The position numbers and the translations under genes were made by a program. Shown here one piece after another: positions 42,562-51,688 of a stretch of DNA of 64,000 nucleotides. The stretch's first letter is position 1; every line of letters begins with the position of its first letter. The stretch lies in contig NZ_RKRA01000001.1 in NCBI RefSeq assembly GCF_003814705.1, positions 310,001-374,000 of the forward strand, read 5' to 3'. The notes beneath the pieces were generated by a model. It did not search any database and had not been told where the DNA came from. It saw nothing but the letters and a program-made list of their open reading frames with translations. The DNA is from Georgenia muralis. Lineage in GTDB: Bacteria; Actinomycetota; Actinomycetes; Actinomycetales; Actinomycetaceae.

Positions 42562-43431
42562 ATGCGAGGAATCATTCTGGCCGGCGGGTCCGGCACGCGA
42601 CTGCACCCGATCACCCTCGGCGTGAGCAAGCAGCTCGTGCCGGTCTACGACAAGCCGATGATCTACTACCCGCTCACGACTCTCATGCTCGCGGGGATCC
42701 GGGACGTGCTCGTCATCACGACCCCGCACGACGCCGAGTCCTTCCATCGCCTCCTCGGCGACGGCTCACAGTTCGGCATCAACATCTCCTACACCGTCCA
42801 GGAGGTGCCCAACGGCCTGGCGCAGGCCTTCGTGCTCGGCGCGGACTTCGTCGGCGGCGACAGCGCCGCCCTGGTCCTGGGCGACAACATCTTCTACGGC
42901 CCCGGCATGGGCCACACCCTCAACCGGTTCGGCGACATCGACGGCGGGGCCGTGTTCGCCTACCACGTGGCCGACCCCACTGCCTACGGCGTCGTGGAGT
43001 TCGACGAGAGCTTCACGGCGGTCTCGCTCGAGGAGAAGCCCGCGCAGCCGAAGAGCTCCTACGCCGTGCCGGGCCTGTACTTCTACGACAACGACGTCAT
43101 CGCGATCGCCCGGGACCTCCAGCCCTCGGCGCGCGGTGAGTACGAGATCACCGACGTCAACCGGGTGTACCTCGAGCAGAGCCGCCTCAAGGTCGAGGTC
43201 CTCCCCCGCGGCACCGCATGGCTCGACACCGGCACCTTCGACTCCCTGGCCGACGCCACCGCGTTCGTGCGCACCGTCGAGGCCCGGCAGGGACTGAAGA
43301 TCGGTTGCCCGGAGGAGGTCGCCTGGCGGCGCGGCTTCCTCGACGACGACCAGCTGCGCGAGCGGGCCGAGCCCCTGCGCAAGTCGGGCTACGGCGAGTA
43401 CCTCATCGCCCTGCTCGAGCACCGCATCTGA
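42562..43431 (+). CDS. rmlA: Glucose-1-phosphate thymidylyltransferase
   Basis: 289 aa from the ATG at 42562. First step of dTDP-L-rhamnose synthesis: glucose-1-phosphate plus dTTP to dTDP-glucose. Motifs are [20 protein letters not shown] (nucleotide binding), [29 protein letters not shown], and [20 protein letters not shown]. Length is normal for the family (about 290). rmlC and rmlD lie within 4 kb; rmlB (the 4,6-dehydratase) is not in the window. Confidence 0.97.
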   Translation: MRGIILAGGSGTRLHPITLGVSKQLVPVYDKPMIYYPLTTLMLAGIRDVLVITTPHDAESFHRLLGDGSQFGINISYTVQEVPNGLAQAFVLGADFVGGDSAALVLGDNIFYGPGMGHTLNRFGDIDGGAVFAYHVADPTAYGVVEFDESFTAVSLEEKPAQPKSSYAVPGLYFYDNDVIAIARDLQPSARGEYEITDVNRVYLEQSRLKVEVLPRGTAWLDTGTFDSLADATAFVRTVEARQGLKIGCPEEVAWRRGFLDDDQLRERAEPLRKSGYGEYLIALLEHRI

Positions 43432-43437
43432 CGGCGT

Positions 43438-43467
43438 ACCCGGTGGCCCCGGGACGGGCCGCCGGGT
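43438..43467. terminator. Hairpin between convergent rmlA and rmlD
   Basis: ACCCGGTGGCCC (43438-43449), 6-nt loop, GGGCCGCCGGGT (43456-43467): 12-bp stem with a single mismatch, 7 bp past the rmlA stop. A bidirectional terminator is likely. Confidence 0.6.
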
Positions 43468-43536
43468 GTCAGGCCCGGTGCTGCGCGTCCGACGCAGGAC
43501 AGCCGGGACCCTCTCCGTCCGGCCCGGCAGACAGCC

Positions 43537-44382
43537 TCAGGCGAGCACCGTCGGCGCCGCCGCGGCCCAGCGCTCCTCCCACGGCCCGATGGGGGCCACG
43601 CCCGCCGCGGTGAGCGCGTCGTGGCCGAGGACCGAGTAGGCGGGCCGCGGCGCGGGACGGACGAACGCCTCCGACGTCGTCTCCTTCACCATCGCAGGGT
43701 CCTTGCCGAGGGTCGCGACGATCGCGCGGGTGAACCCGTGCCAGGACACCGCCCCCGCCGATGTGCCGTGGTAGGTGCCCGACGGCGCCCCGGCCTCGAC
43801 CAGGCGCACGACGAGGTCGGCCACGTCAGCGGTCCACGTGGGCTGGCCGACCTGGTCGGCGACGACCTGCAGCTCGTCGCGGTCCGCGGCGAGCCGGGCC
43901 ATCGTCTTGGGGAAGCAGCCGCCGTGGGCGCCGTAGAGCCACGCGGTGCGCACGACGATGTGGTCGGGGTTCTCCGCCCGGACCGCCCACTCCCCGGCCG
44001 CCTTGGTCCGCCCGTACGCCGAGCGCGGCGCCAGCGGGGCGTCCTCGGCGTACGGCGAGGTCGCCGAGCCGTCGAAGACGTAGTCGGTGGAGACCTGCAC
44101 CAGCCTCGCTCCGGCCACGCGGGCCGCGCGTGCGAGGAGCTGGGGAGCCACCGCGTTGAGGGTGAAGGCGGGGGCTTCGGTGGTCTCGGCGTCGTCGACG
44201 GCGGTCCACGCCGCGCAGTTGACGACGACGTCGACGTCGCGCACCGCCCGCTCCACCGCCGCCGGGTCGGTGACGTCGAGCTCGCCGCGATCCGCGGCGC
44301 GCACGTCGTGCCCGGCTCCCGCGAGCCGGGCCACCATGTCCGTGCCGAGCATGCCGCCCGCCCCTGTCACCAACCAGCGCAT
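43537..44382 (-). CDS. rmlD: dTDP-4-dehydrorhamnose reductase
   Basis: 281 aa from the ATG at 44382. NAD(P)H-binding Rossmann motif MRWLVTGAGGMLGTDM. The SDR-type catalytic motif is visible as QVSTDYVFDGSATSPYAEDA and YGRTKAAGEWAV (Tyr-x3-Lys), and PDHIVVRTAWLYGAHGGCF follows. Catalyses the last step of dTDP-L-rhamnose synthesis. It is encoded opposite to rmlA and rmlC, a scattered arrangement of the pathway. Confidence 0.96.
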   Translation of the reverse strand: MRWLVTGAGGMLGTDMVARLAGAGHDVRAADRGELDVTDPAAVERAVRDVDVVVNCAAWTAVDDAETTEAPAFTLNAVAPQLLARAARVAGARLVQVSTDYVFDGSATSPYAEDAPLAPRSAYGRTKAAGEWAVRAENPDHIVVRTAWLYGAHGGCFPKTMARLAADRDELQVVADQVGQPTWTADVADLVVRLVEAGAPSGTYHGTSAGAVSWHGFTRAIVATLGKDPAMVKETTSEAFVRPAPRPAYSVLGHDALTAAGVAPIGPWEERWAAAAPTVLA

Positions 44383-44548
44383 CGTCTCTCCCTCGTCGTC
44401 GGTCGTCCGCGAGGGTATCCGGTCGGCCGACCCCTGACGGGGCCGCGAGGGCGAGTTTCGCTGCCCGGATGGCACCCGATGCCCACCGCTGCCCTCATCG
44501 GTGGGGGTAGTCTCGGGCCGCACGCCCGCCGTCGAACCGGAGACATCC

Positions 44549-46471
44549 ATGCGCAGACCCCTCGCCCGGCTCGTCGTGGGGCTGCTCGTCGCGGCCGCGA
44601 CGCTGCTCCCGGTACCCACCGCCGGCGCCGCCACCGAGCGCTACCCGGTACCGGCGTCCGGCGAGTGGGAGGTCGACGGACGGGGCTGGGGCCACGGCAT
44701 CGGTATGTCCCAGTGGGGTGCGAAGGGCGCGGCGGAGGCCGGCCTCACCGACACCCAGATCCTCGACTTCTACTACCCGGGCACGGTGATGTCCCGTCTG
44801 GGCAGCTTCGGCGGGACGATGGCGAATCCCACGATCGGGGTGGGTCTGCTCTCCCTCGGCCTCGTCGGGACGACCGAGGCGACCCTGTGGACGCCGGCGG
44901 GTCAGGGCTCGGTGCGCGTCGAGGTCGTCGGCGGTCCGGGCGTGACCCTGGGCGCCGGACGGCTCAGCATCACCCGCTCGGGTGACGGCTTCGTCGTCGT
45001 CCACGGCCCCACCGGAGCCCGGCACACCCTCACCGGCGCCGCCGTGCGGGTCTCGACCGGTGACGGCATCGTGGTCGCCCGCAACGCCACGGCGACCACC
45101 GGCACCTGGTACCGCGGCTCCGTTCGCCTGGCGGCGCGGACAGACCTCGCGAGTCGTTTCGACGTCGTCAACGATGTCCCGCTCGAGGAGTACCTGCGCG
45201 GGGTGGTGCCCCGGGAGATGCCGGCTTTGTGGAGCGCCCACGCCGTGCGCGCCCAAGCCGTCGCCGCCCGCAGCTACATGCTCGCCGAGAGCCGCCGCAC
45301 CGAGAACTACGACACGTGCGACACGACCGCCTGCCAGGTGTACGGGGGGCGCGCCTCGGTGGCGACGGACGGGCGGGTCGTCAGCACCTGGGAGCATCCC
45401 GCGGCCGACGACGCGATCGAGGCCACCGCCGGGCAGGTCCGCACCTACGACGGTCGGGTCGCGACCACCCAGTTCTCCTCGACCAACGGTGGCTGGTCGG
45501 TCAGGGGCGGCGCCCCCTACCTCGTCGCCCGCGCCGACCCGTACACCGGCACCGCGGCCGGGGACACCCGCACGAGCTGGTCGACGGCACTCAGCGCGAC
45601 GACGGTCGCCCGGTACTGCCCGTCCGGCGAGTCGCTCTCCGCCCTCCTCGTCACCGGCCGGGACGGCAACGGCGCGCTCGGCGGACGCATCACCGGCCTG
45701 TCCGTGGAGTGCAGCGGCGGCGTCTACACGGTGCCGAGCAGCGCGTGGTCGCTGGGGATGCTCTCGCGGTGGTGGCGCCCGCAGGACCCGCCGCACACGT
45801 TCTACCTTGCAAACACGTTCTCCACCTCAGCCGACGTCGTCTTCGAGAACGGATACGGCGAGGACGTCGCGCTCGTCGGTGACTGGGACGGCGACGGGGT
45901 CGACACCGTGACCCTCCGACGGGGCGCGGTCTACCAGGTCCGGAACAGCAACAGCGCCGGCCCGGCCGACACCACGTTCGTCTACGGCCGCGCCGACGAC
46001 GAGGTGCTGGTGGGCGACTGGGACGGCGACGGGGTCGACACCCTCGCGGTCCGGCGGGGCTCCGAGTACCACGTGAAGAACTCCGTCAGCGCCGGGCCGG
46101 CCGACACCACGTTCGTCTACGGCCGCGCCGCCGACGAGGTCTACGCCGGTGACTGGGACGGCGACGGCACGGACACGCTCACGGTCCGGCGCGATGGCGT
46201 CTTCCACGTGAAGAACACCCTCTCGAGCGGCCCGGCTGACGTCGTCGTGCGGTACGGCCGCCCCGAGGACGTCGTGCTGACAGGGGACTGGGACGGCGAC
46301 GGCGACGACAGCCCGGCGGTGCGACGGTCGAGCACCTACTACCTCAAGAACGCCTTCGCGCCGGGTGATGCGGACGTCGTGGTCACGTACGGCCGGGCCG
46401 ACGACACCGTCCTCGTGGGGGACTGGGACGGCGACGGCGACGACACCCTGGGGGTGAAACGCAAGCCGTGA
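44549..46471 (+). CDS. SpoIID/LytB-type protein with C-terminal GDWDGDG repeats
   Basis: 640 aa from the ATG at 44549, which follows a GGAGAC ribosome-binding site. Signal peptide 1-27. A conserved GWGHGIGMSQWGAKG (46-60) and the SpoIID core (about 200-330) with PLEEYLRGVVPREMPALWSA, RAQAVAARSYMLAE and TTQFSSTNGGWSV. SpoIID is a lytic transglycosylase acting on denuded glycan strands. Residues 430-640 are five repeats of about 45 residues, each with a GDWDGDG (Ca-binding-like, FG-GAP/VCBS-type) motif and an (H/Y)VKN strand. The same repeats occur in the deacetylase at 48198. Exported; probably acts on the cell wall. Confidence 0.88.
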   Translation: MRRPLARLVVGLLVAAATLLPVPTAGAATERYPVPASGEWEVDGRGWGHGIGMSQWGAKGAAEAGLTDTQILDFYYPGTVMSRLGSFGGTMANPTIGVGLLSLGLVGTTEATLWTPAGQGSVRVEVVGGPGVTLGAGRLSITRSGDGFVVVHGPTGARHTLTGAAVRVSTGDGIVVARNATATTGTWYRGSVRLAARTDLASRFDVVNDVPLEEYLRGVVPREMPALWSAHAVRAQAVAARSYMLAESRRTENYDTCDTTACQVYGGRASVATDGRVVSTWEHPAADDAIEATAGQVRTYDGRVATTQFSSTNGGWSVRGGAPYLVARADPYTGTAAGDTRTSWSTALSATTVARYCPSGESLSALLVTGRDGNGALGGRITGLSVECSGGVYTVPSSAWSLGMLSRWWRPQDPPHTFYLANTFSTSADVVFENGYGEDVALVGDWDGDGVDTVTLRRGAVYQVRNSNSAGPADTTFVYGRADDEVLVGDWDGDGVDTLAVRRGSEYHVKNSVSAGPADTTFVYGRAADEVYAGDWDGDGTDTLTVRRDGVFHVKNTLSSGPADVVVRYGRPEDVVLTGDWDGDGDDSPAVRRSSTYYLKNAFAPGDADVVVTYGRADDTVLVGDWDGDGDDTLGVKRKP

Positions 46472-46577
46472 CGCCGGGTATCCAGCCGGAACCCCCGACG
46501 GCAGCGCGCACCGGCCCGGCAGCTTGGGCGGCAGTAGGGTGGGGGCCGTCGTCCGCCGCGCCGAGAGGGAGTCCGCC

Positions 46578-47195
46578 GTGCAGTTCCGCGAGTTGAAGGT
46601 CCCGGGTTCCTGGGAGATCACCCCCAGGCAGTTCGCCGACCCCCGCGGGGTCTTCCTCGAGGTGTTCAAGGAGGCCGCCTTCACCGAGGCGGTCGGGCAG
46701 CCGCTGGACCTCAAGCAGGCCAACTCCTCCATCTCGGCCGCCGGCGTGGTGCGCGGCATCCACTTCGCCGACGTCCCGCCGTCGCAGGCGAAGTACGTCA
46801 TGTGCCCGAGCGGCGCCGTGCTCGACGTCGTCGTCGACATCCGGGTCGGCTCCCCGACCTTCGGCCAGTGGGACTCCGTGCTCCTGGACGACGTCGACCG
46901 CCGCGCCATCTACATCTCCGAGGGCCTCGGCCACGCCTTCTGCGCCCTCGAGGACGGCTCGACCGTGGTGTACCTGTGCTCGGAGCCGTACGCGCCCGGT
47001 CGGGAGCACGGCATCAACCCCCTCGACCCGGCCGTCGGGATCGACTGGCCCACGACCGCGCGGGACTGCTCCCCGCTGACCCTCCAGCTCTCGGAGAAGG
47101 ACGAGGAGGCCCCCGGCCTGGAGGAGGCCCGCGACACCGGCCTCCTGCCGATCTTCGCGGACGTCCAGGACTACCTCGCCTCCCTGCGCGGGTGA
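46578..47195 (+). CDS. rmlC: dTDP-4-dehydrorhamnose 3,5-epimerase
   Basis: 205 aa from the GTG at 46578. Cupin-fold epimerase of dTDP-rhamnose synthesis: FADPRGVFLEVFKEAAF, ANSSISAAGVVRGIHFADVP (catalytic His62, Phe where GLHYQ is usual), VLDVVVDIRVGSPTFGQWDS, and YISEGLGHAFCALEDGSTVV with VYLCSEPYAPGREHGINPLD. Overlaps the next gene by 4 bp (GTGA). With rmlA and rmlD it gives three of the four pathway enzymes. Confidence 0.95.
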   Translation: MQFRELKVPGSWEITPRQFADPRGVFLEVFKEAAFTEAVGQPLDLKQANSSISAAGVVRGIHFADVPPSQAKYVMCPSGAVLDVVVDIRVGSPTFGQWDSVLLDDVDRRAIYISEGLGHAFCALEDGSTVVYLCSEPYAPGREHGINPLDPAVGIDWPTTARDCSPLTLQLSEKDEEAPGLEEARDTGLLPIFADVQDYLASLRG

Positions 47196-48127
47196 GCTCC
47201 CCGGGCGCGTCGGCGCCGGACGTGGCGGGAGTCGTGGCCGTCGTCGTCACCTACCGGCCCGACCTCGCCCGGACCCGCCTCCTGCTCGAGGCGCTGGCCG
47301 CCCAGTGCGGGCGCGTCGTCGTCGTCGACAACGGCTCGTCCGTGACGGCCGCGCTCGCCGAGGTCTGCGCCCACGCCGGGGCCGAGCTGGTCCCGCTGCC
47401 CGTCAACGAGGGCATCGCCCGCGCCCAGAACGTCGGGATCGAGCGCGCGACGACGCTCGGTGCGTGGGCCGTGCTGCTCTCCGACCAGGACTCGATGCCG
47501 GCACCGGACATGGTCGACCGGCTCCTCGACGGTCTCCGGCGCGCCACCGCCGCCGGTCTGCGGGTCGGCGCCGTGGGGCCGGTGTCCTCGGACACCCGCT
47601 CGGCCACCGAGCAGATGGTCTACGTCGCCCGCCGCTGGGGGCCACGGCGGGCCCGCCCGGAGGAGGCGCACGACGGCCTCGTCGAGGCGGCGTTCCTCAT
47701 CGCCTCGGGGTGCCTCGTCACCGTCGAGGCCCTCGCCGCCGCCGGACCGATGAACGAGGCGTGGTTCATCGACCACGTCGACCTCGAGTGGGGGCTGCGG
47801 GCCCGCCGGCACGGGTTCGACCTCCTCGCGGTGACGGACGCGCGGCTCGACCACGAGCTCGGCGACCGACTCGCCCGGGTGCCGGGGCGGGCCCAGGAGG
47901 TCCACGTCCACGCGCCGGTGCGCAACTACTACCTCGCGCGCAACACCGTCCTGCTCATCCGCTCCGGGCTCATGCCGCTCGGGTGGAGCGTGGGGTACGT
48001 GGTCTGGCTGGCGAAGTACGCGGCGTTCAACCTCGTTGCGGTCGCCCCGCGACGCGCGCGCGCGACGATGCTCGCCCGAGGCCTGCGCGACGGTCTCCTC
48101 GGCCGGACCGGACCGCTGCGCCGGTAG
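47192..48127 (+). CDS. Glycosyltransferase family 2, rhamnosyltransferase-like
   Basis: 311 aa from the GTG at 47192, translationally coupled to rmlC. GT2 domain: VVAVVVTYRPDLARTRLLLE, VVVVDNGSS, VNEGIARAQNVGIERATTLG and LLSDQDSMPAP (DxD-like). NEAWFIDHVDLEWGLRARRH follows toward the acceptor side. This combination is typical of rhamnosyltransferases of the WbbL/RfbF type, and the direct coupling to rmlC supports a dTDP-rhamnose donor. A hydrophobic stretch near residue 265 may associate with the membrane. Confidence 0.9.
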   Translation: MSSPGASAPDVAGVVAVVVTYRPDLARTRLLLEALAAQCGRVVVVDNGSSVTAALAEVCAHAGAELVPLPVNEGIARAQNVGIERATTLGAWAVLLSDQDSMPAPDMVDRLLDGLRRATAAGLRVGAVGPVSSDTRSATEQMVYVARRWGPRRARPEEAHDGLVEAAFLIASGCLVTVEALAAAGPMNEAWFIDHVDLEWGLRARRHGFDLLAVTDARLDHELGDRLARVPGRAQEVHVHAPVRNYYLARNTVLLIRSGLMPLGWSVGYVVWLAKYAAFNLVAVAPRRARATMLARGLRDGLLGRTGPLRR

Positions 48128-48197
48128 GTGACCTGCGACCCTTGCCCTGGGGCCGACCCGGGCGGATCATGGTGGCACCGGGACGAAGGAGTCCGCC

Positions 48198-49589
48198 ATG
48201 GCCGCCGTGGCAAGGTCGTTGCGAGGGTTGTTCGCGCTCGTTGTCGCGGGGGTGCTGCTGATGTTGCCCGGGATTCCGGGTGCGGCAGCCGAGCCCGACC
48301 GTCAGGTCGTCACCCGCGGGGCGCAGTGGTTCGTCGCCGGCGGACCGACCTTCACGTACGGGCGTAGCGCGGACGTGCAGGTCATGGGCGACTGGAACGA
48401 CGACGGCGTGCGCACCCCCGGGGTCTTCCGCGCCGGCACGTGGTACCTGCGCAACACCCTCTCCTCGGGTGCCGCCGACCTCGTCGTCGCGTTCGGCCGC
48501 GCCGGGGACCGCCCGGTCGTCGGAGACTGGGATGGTGACGGCCGTACCGGGATCGGCGTCGTGCGAGGCAGCACCTGGTTCCTGCGCGGCACCCCGACCA
48601 GCGGGGTCGCCGAGGTGACGTTCGCGTTCGGCCGACGCGGTGACACCGCGGTCACGGGGAACTGGGACGGTGTCGGAGGCGCCGGGATCGGCGTGGTGCG
48701 CGCGGGTGTCTGGTACTTGCGGGAGGCTCCCGGCAGCGGCCTGGCAAACACGTCGTTCGTCTACGGCGCTCGCGGTGACGTGCCGGTCACAGGCGACTGG
48801 GACGACGACGGTCGGACCGGCATCGGCGTCGTCCGCGGCGCCACCTGGTACCTCAGGAATGTGCCCGGTCCAGGTGCTGCGAGCTCCGTGGCCACATACG
48901 GCCGGTGCGGGGACGGCGTGCTGAGCACCCACTCCGCCCGGACCGAGCCGGGCGTGCCGCCCTCCCTGCGGGGCACGGAGTGGTCCGTCCTGCCCACGAC
49001 CGAGCGCGTCGTCGCCCTGACCTTCGACGCGGGCGCCAACGCGGACGCCGTCCCCTCCATCCTCGCGACGCTGCGTGCGACGGGCACACCCGCTACGTTC
49101 TTCCTCACGGGTGCATGGACGCAGTCCTTCCCGGGGCTGGCGGCTGACATCGCCGGGGCCTACCCAGTGGGCAACCACACGCAGAGCCACCCGGACCTCA
49201 CGACGTTGTCCGACGCCGACGTGCGCAGCCAGGTCATCGCTGCCGACAGCGCCATCCGCGAGGGCGCCGGCACCGATCCCCGCCCGTGGTTCCGGTTCCC
49301 CTTCGGTGCGCGGGACGCCCGGACCATCTCGCTGGTCAACTGCCTGGGCTACGGCTCCGTCCGCTGGACCGTGGACACCCTCGGCTGGCAGGGCACGTCC
49401 GGCGGCCAGAGCGCATCGGCGATCGTCAGCCGCGTCCTGGCCAACCTGAGGCCAGGCGAGATAGTGCTCCTGCACGTCGGTTCGCACCCCACCGACGGCA
49501 GCACCCTCGACGCCGACGCGCTGCCCGCGATCATCCGCGAGGTCGAGGCCCGCGGGTACCGCTTCGTCGACCTGGACGACTACCGCTGA
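48198..49589 (+). CDS. Secreted NodB deacetylase with N-terminal GDWDGDG repeats
   Basis: 463 aa from the ATG at 48198. Signal peptide of about 34 residues (LFALVVAGVLLMLPGIPGAA). Residues about 50-240 hold four to five repeats of about 45 residues (GDWDGDG, WYLRN units), like those in the SpoIID-type protein at 44549. The NodB domain starts near residue 270: TFDAGAN (motif 1), GNHTQSHPDL (motif 2), RFPFGA (motif 3), DTLGWQGT (motif 4) and LLHVGSHPTDG (motif 5). Predicted metal-dependent removal of acetyl groups from a wall or capsular glycan. As in the 5583 paralogue, motif 1 has a non-Asp second position (TFDAG for TFDDG). Confidence 0.88.
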   Translation: MAAVARSLRGLFALVVAGVLLMLPGIPGAAAEPDRQVVTRGAQWFVAGGPTFTYGRSADVQVMGDWNDDGVRTPGVFRAGTWYLRNTLSSGAADLVVAFGRAGDRPVVGDWDGDGRTGIGVVRGSTWFLRGTPTSGVAEVTFAFGRRGDTAVTGNWDGVGGAGIGVVRAGVWYLREAPGSGLANTSFVYGARGDVPVTGDWDDDGRTGIGVVRGATWYLRNVPGPGAASSVATYGRCGDGVLSTHSARTEPGVPPSLRGTEWSVLPTTERVVALTFDAGANADAVPSILATLRATGTPATFFLTGAWTQSFPGLAADIAGAYPVGNHTQSHPDLTTLSDADVRSQVIAADSAIREGAGTDPRPWFRFPFGARDARTISLVNCLGYGSVRWTVDTLGWQGTSGGQSASAIVSRVLANLRPGEIVLLHVGSHPTDGSTLDADALPAIIREVEARGYRFVDLDDYR

Positions 49590-49601
49590 GCGGAGGCCCT
49601 G

Positions 49602-50558
49602 CTACGGCTGAGCGGTGCTCCCCGTCTCCTCCGTGTTCACGACGCCGCGCCGTGCCAGGAGGAGCCCGACGGCGCCGAGGATCAGATCAGCGGCCGTGAG
49701 TAGCACACGGCTGAGCAGGACAACCAGGACCACGGCCCCGGTGGTGAGCTGGGTGGCGAGCACCGCCGCGAGCACGGCCTCGCGGACGCCCACGCCGGCC
49801 GGGACGACCAGGACGAGGAAGCCCACGGTCCAGGCGAGGGCATAGCCGCCCGCCGCGATCGCGTACGTGGCAAGACCGGGCTCCATGCCGAGCGGGACCG
49901 CCAGGAGGCTGACGAGGGCACCGGCGGTGAGCCAGGAAAGCAAGGACCACCCGGCCGACATCGCGACGCCGGACGCACTGACGGGCTTCTCGAGGGGCGG
50001 GCGGCGGACCGCCCGCAGCGCCAGCGACAGCACCTGGTTGAGGACCGGCGGGGCGAGCAGCAAGAGGAAGACGGGGAACGTCCATCCGATCCAGCCGTAT
50101 GTGGCGGCCCCCTCGCCCGGGGCGATAGCGATGGCCGCGAGCGCAAGCGCGCTACCGGTCACGACCGAGACGAGCAGCGAGACCGCCATGACCGAGATCG
50201 ACCGCCGCCGGGGAATGGCGTGGTCGGCGCCCATCTCGGCCGCGGCGAGGATGTTCCATACTCCGCCCGGCAGGTACTTCGCCACCTGGGATACGAAGAA
50301 GAGCGAGGCGGCCGACCGCACGGGCAGGCGCGACCCCATGTCGGTCAGGACGGCCCGCCATGACAGCATGGTCAGCACGACGAAGACCAGGCCGACGAGC
50401 AGAGCGACGACGAGGGTGCCGACGCCCAGCCTGACAGCGGCCTCGCGGACCTCCGTCCACTGCACCGCCACTGCCCACACGGCGGCCGCAAGCGCTAGGA
50501 CGACAAACCCGCGCCTGACCCACGGCGAGCGCAGGACGGCCACGACGCGCGCCATCAT
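49602..50558 (-). CDS. UPF0104/lysylphosphatidylglycerol synthase-like flippase-type membrane protein
   Basis: 318 aa from the ATG ATG at 50558, the first being coupled to the upstream glycosyltransferase stop by an ATGA overlap. Eight or so membrane helices cover nearly the whole chain. The family signature runs FVSQVAKYLPGGVWNILAAA near residue 85, and LVVPAGVGVREAVLAAVL near residue 255. This is the membrane half of MprF (UPF0104), lacking the aminoacyl-transfer domain, common beside glycosyltransferase genes and suspected to flip lipid-linked intermediates. It lies in the minus-strand operon with two glycosyltransferases. Confidence 0.85.
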   Translation of the reverse strand: MMARVVAVLRSPWVRRGFVVLALAAAVWAVAVQWTEVREAAVRLGVGTLVVALLVGLVFVVLTMLSWRAVLTDMGSRLPVRSAASLFFVSQVAKYLPGGVWNILAAAEMGADHAIPRRRSISVMAVSLLVSVVTGSALALAAIAIAPGEGAATYGWIGWTFPVFLLLLAPPVLNQVLSLALRAVRRPPLEKPVSASGVAMSAGWSLLSWLTAGALVSLLAVPLGMEPGLATYAIAAGGYALAWTVGFLVLVVPAGVGVREAVLAAVLATQLTTGAVVLVVLLSRVLLTAADLILGAVGLLLARRGVVNTEETGSTAQP

Positions 50559-51688
50559 CGCGCACCCGCACGTCGGTTCGGGCGGGTCCTCAGCGCGTCC
50601 ACGACGGGCGCTGCGACCGCCGCAGGGGTGAACGCCCGACCCGCCAGCCCGGCGGCTCGGGAGCGCCAGGCTGCCAGGGCCTCCGCGTCGCCGGCGAGGT
50701 CCGCGAGGGCGTCGGCGAGCGCCGCCGGGTCCCCCGGCGTCACGAGGACCGCGCACCCGTCCAGGACCCGGCGCTGGGGGGCGGTGTCGGACGTGACGAT
50801 CGCCGCACCGGCCGCGGCGCCCTGGTAGACCTTGTTGGGGACCACGCGCAGGGCCTTGCCCTCGTCGCCGAAGACCCCGAGGCAGACGTCGTGCTCGGCG
50901 ACCAGCGCGGGCAGCTCGTCCGGGCCGACCCACGCGCGCCAGTGCACCTCGCTGAAGCCCTCGAGCTCCGCGCGGACCTCCGCCGCGTCCTGACCGTCCC
51001 CGACCAGGGTCGTCCGCACGGCCACACCGCGCTCGTGCAGGAGGCGCAGGGCGCGACCGATGACCGGCGTCCCCTGGAGCGGGGTGAAAAGGCCGTAGAA
51101 GACGACCGTCAGAGGGCTCGTGCCGTCTCGGCCCGTCAAACCCGTCCGGGCGGCTGCACCGGCGGCGAACCACTCCAACGGCGCACCCACGGGCGCGACC
51201 ACGGTGTCCTTGCGGCGGCGGTCGGGGACGAGCTCGCCGTGCTCCTCGGTGTCGACGACGATCACGTCGGCCGCGGCGATCGCTGCGCGGTCGAGCAGGC
51301 TCAGGAGCCACGTGCGCAACCCGGGCCTCGTCCCCCGGTCGGTCGCCGTCCCGGCCGCGAAGACGAGGTGGTCGAGTACGATCGTGGAGCGGGGGAAGAC
51401 GCCCCGTGCGAGGAGCACGTCGAAGTGCCCCATGTACCCCACGAGCACGACCTCCGGGCGCTGCCCGGCCGCCCCGGCGACGAGCCGGGCCCACCTCGTG
51501 ACCAGCCGGACGACCAGCGACGGCACGCGCCAGGGCTGCTGGAGGATGCGGACGCGCTCGGCGGTCGTCAGTCCCAACGGGTGCACGAGCTCGGTGACGT
51601 CCAGACCGAGGGCCCGCATCCCGTCGAGGAGCACCCCGACACGGGGGTGACGCTGGGTGTCGTAGGTGCCGAAACCCAGCACCCTCAC
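50555..51688 (-). CDS. Glycosyltransferase family 4
   Basis: 377 aa from the GTG at 51688, overlapping the stop of the preceding GT2 (GTGA). A GT-B fold with VRVLGFGTYDTQRHPRVGVL at the N-terminus, VVFYGLFTPLQGTPVIGRAL (start of the donor domain), ALRLLHERGVAVRTTLVGDG and HDVCLGVFGDEGKALRVVPN, then KVYQGAAAGAAIVTSDTA. The usual E-x7-E is replaced by a KxxxQG-type segment (KVYQGAAAG). Together with the flippase-like and the GT2 gene it forms a three-gene module for a lipid-linked sugar. Confidence 0.88.
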   Translation of the reverse strand: MRVLGFGTYDTQRHPRVGVLLDGMRALGLDVTELVHPLGLTTAERVRILQQPWRVPSLVVRLVTRWARLVAGAAGQRPEVVLVGYMGHFDVLLARGVFPRSTIVLDHLVFAAGTATDRGTRPGLRTWLLSLLDRAAIAAADVIVVDTEEHGELVPDRRRKDTVVAPVGAPLEWFAAGAAARTGLTGRDGTSPLTVVFYGLFTPLQGTPVIGRALRLLHERGVAVRTTLVGDGQDAAEVRAELEGFSEVHWRAWVGPDELPALVAEHDVCLGVFGDEGKALRVVPNKVYQGAAAGAAIVTSDTAPQRRVLDGCAVLVTPGDPAALADALADLAGDAEALAAWRSRAAGLAGRAFTPAAVAAPVVDALRTRPNRRAGAR

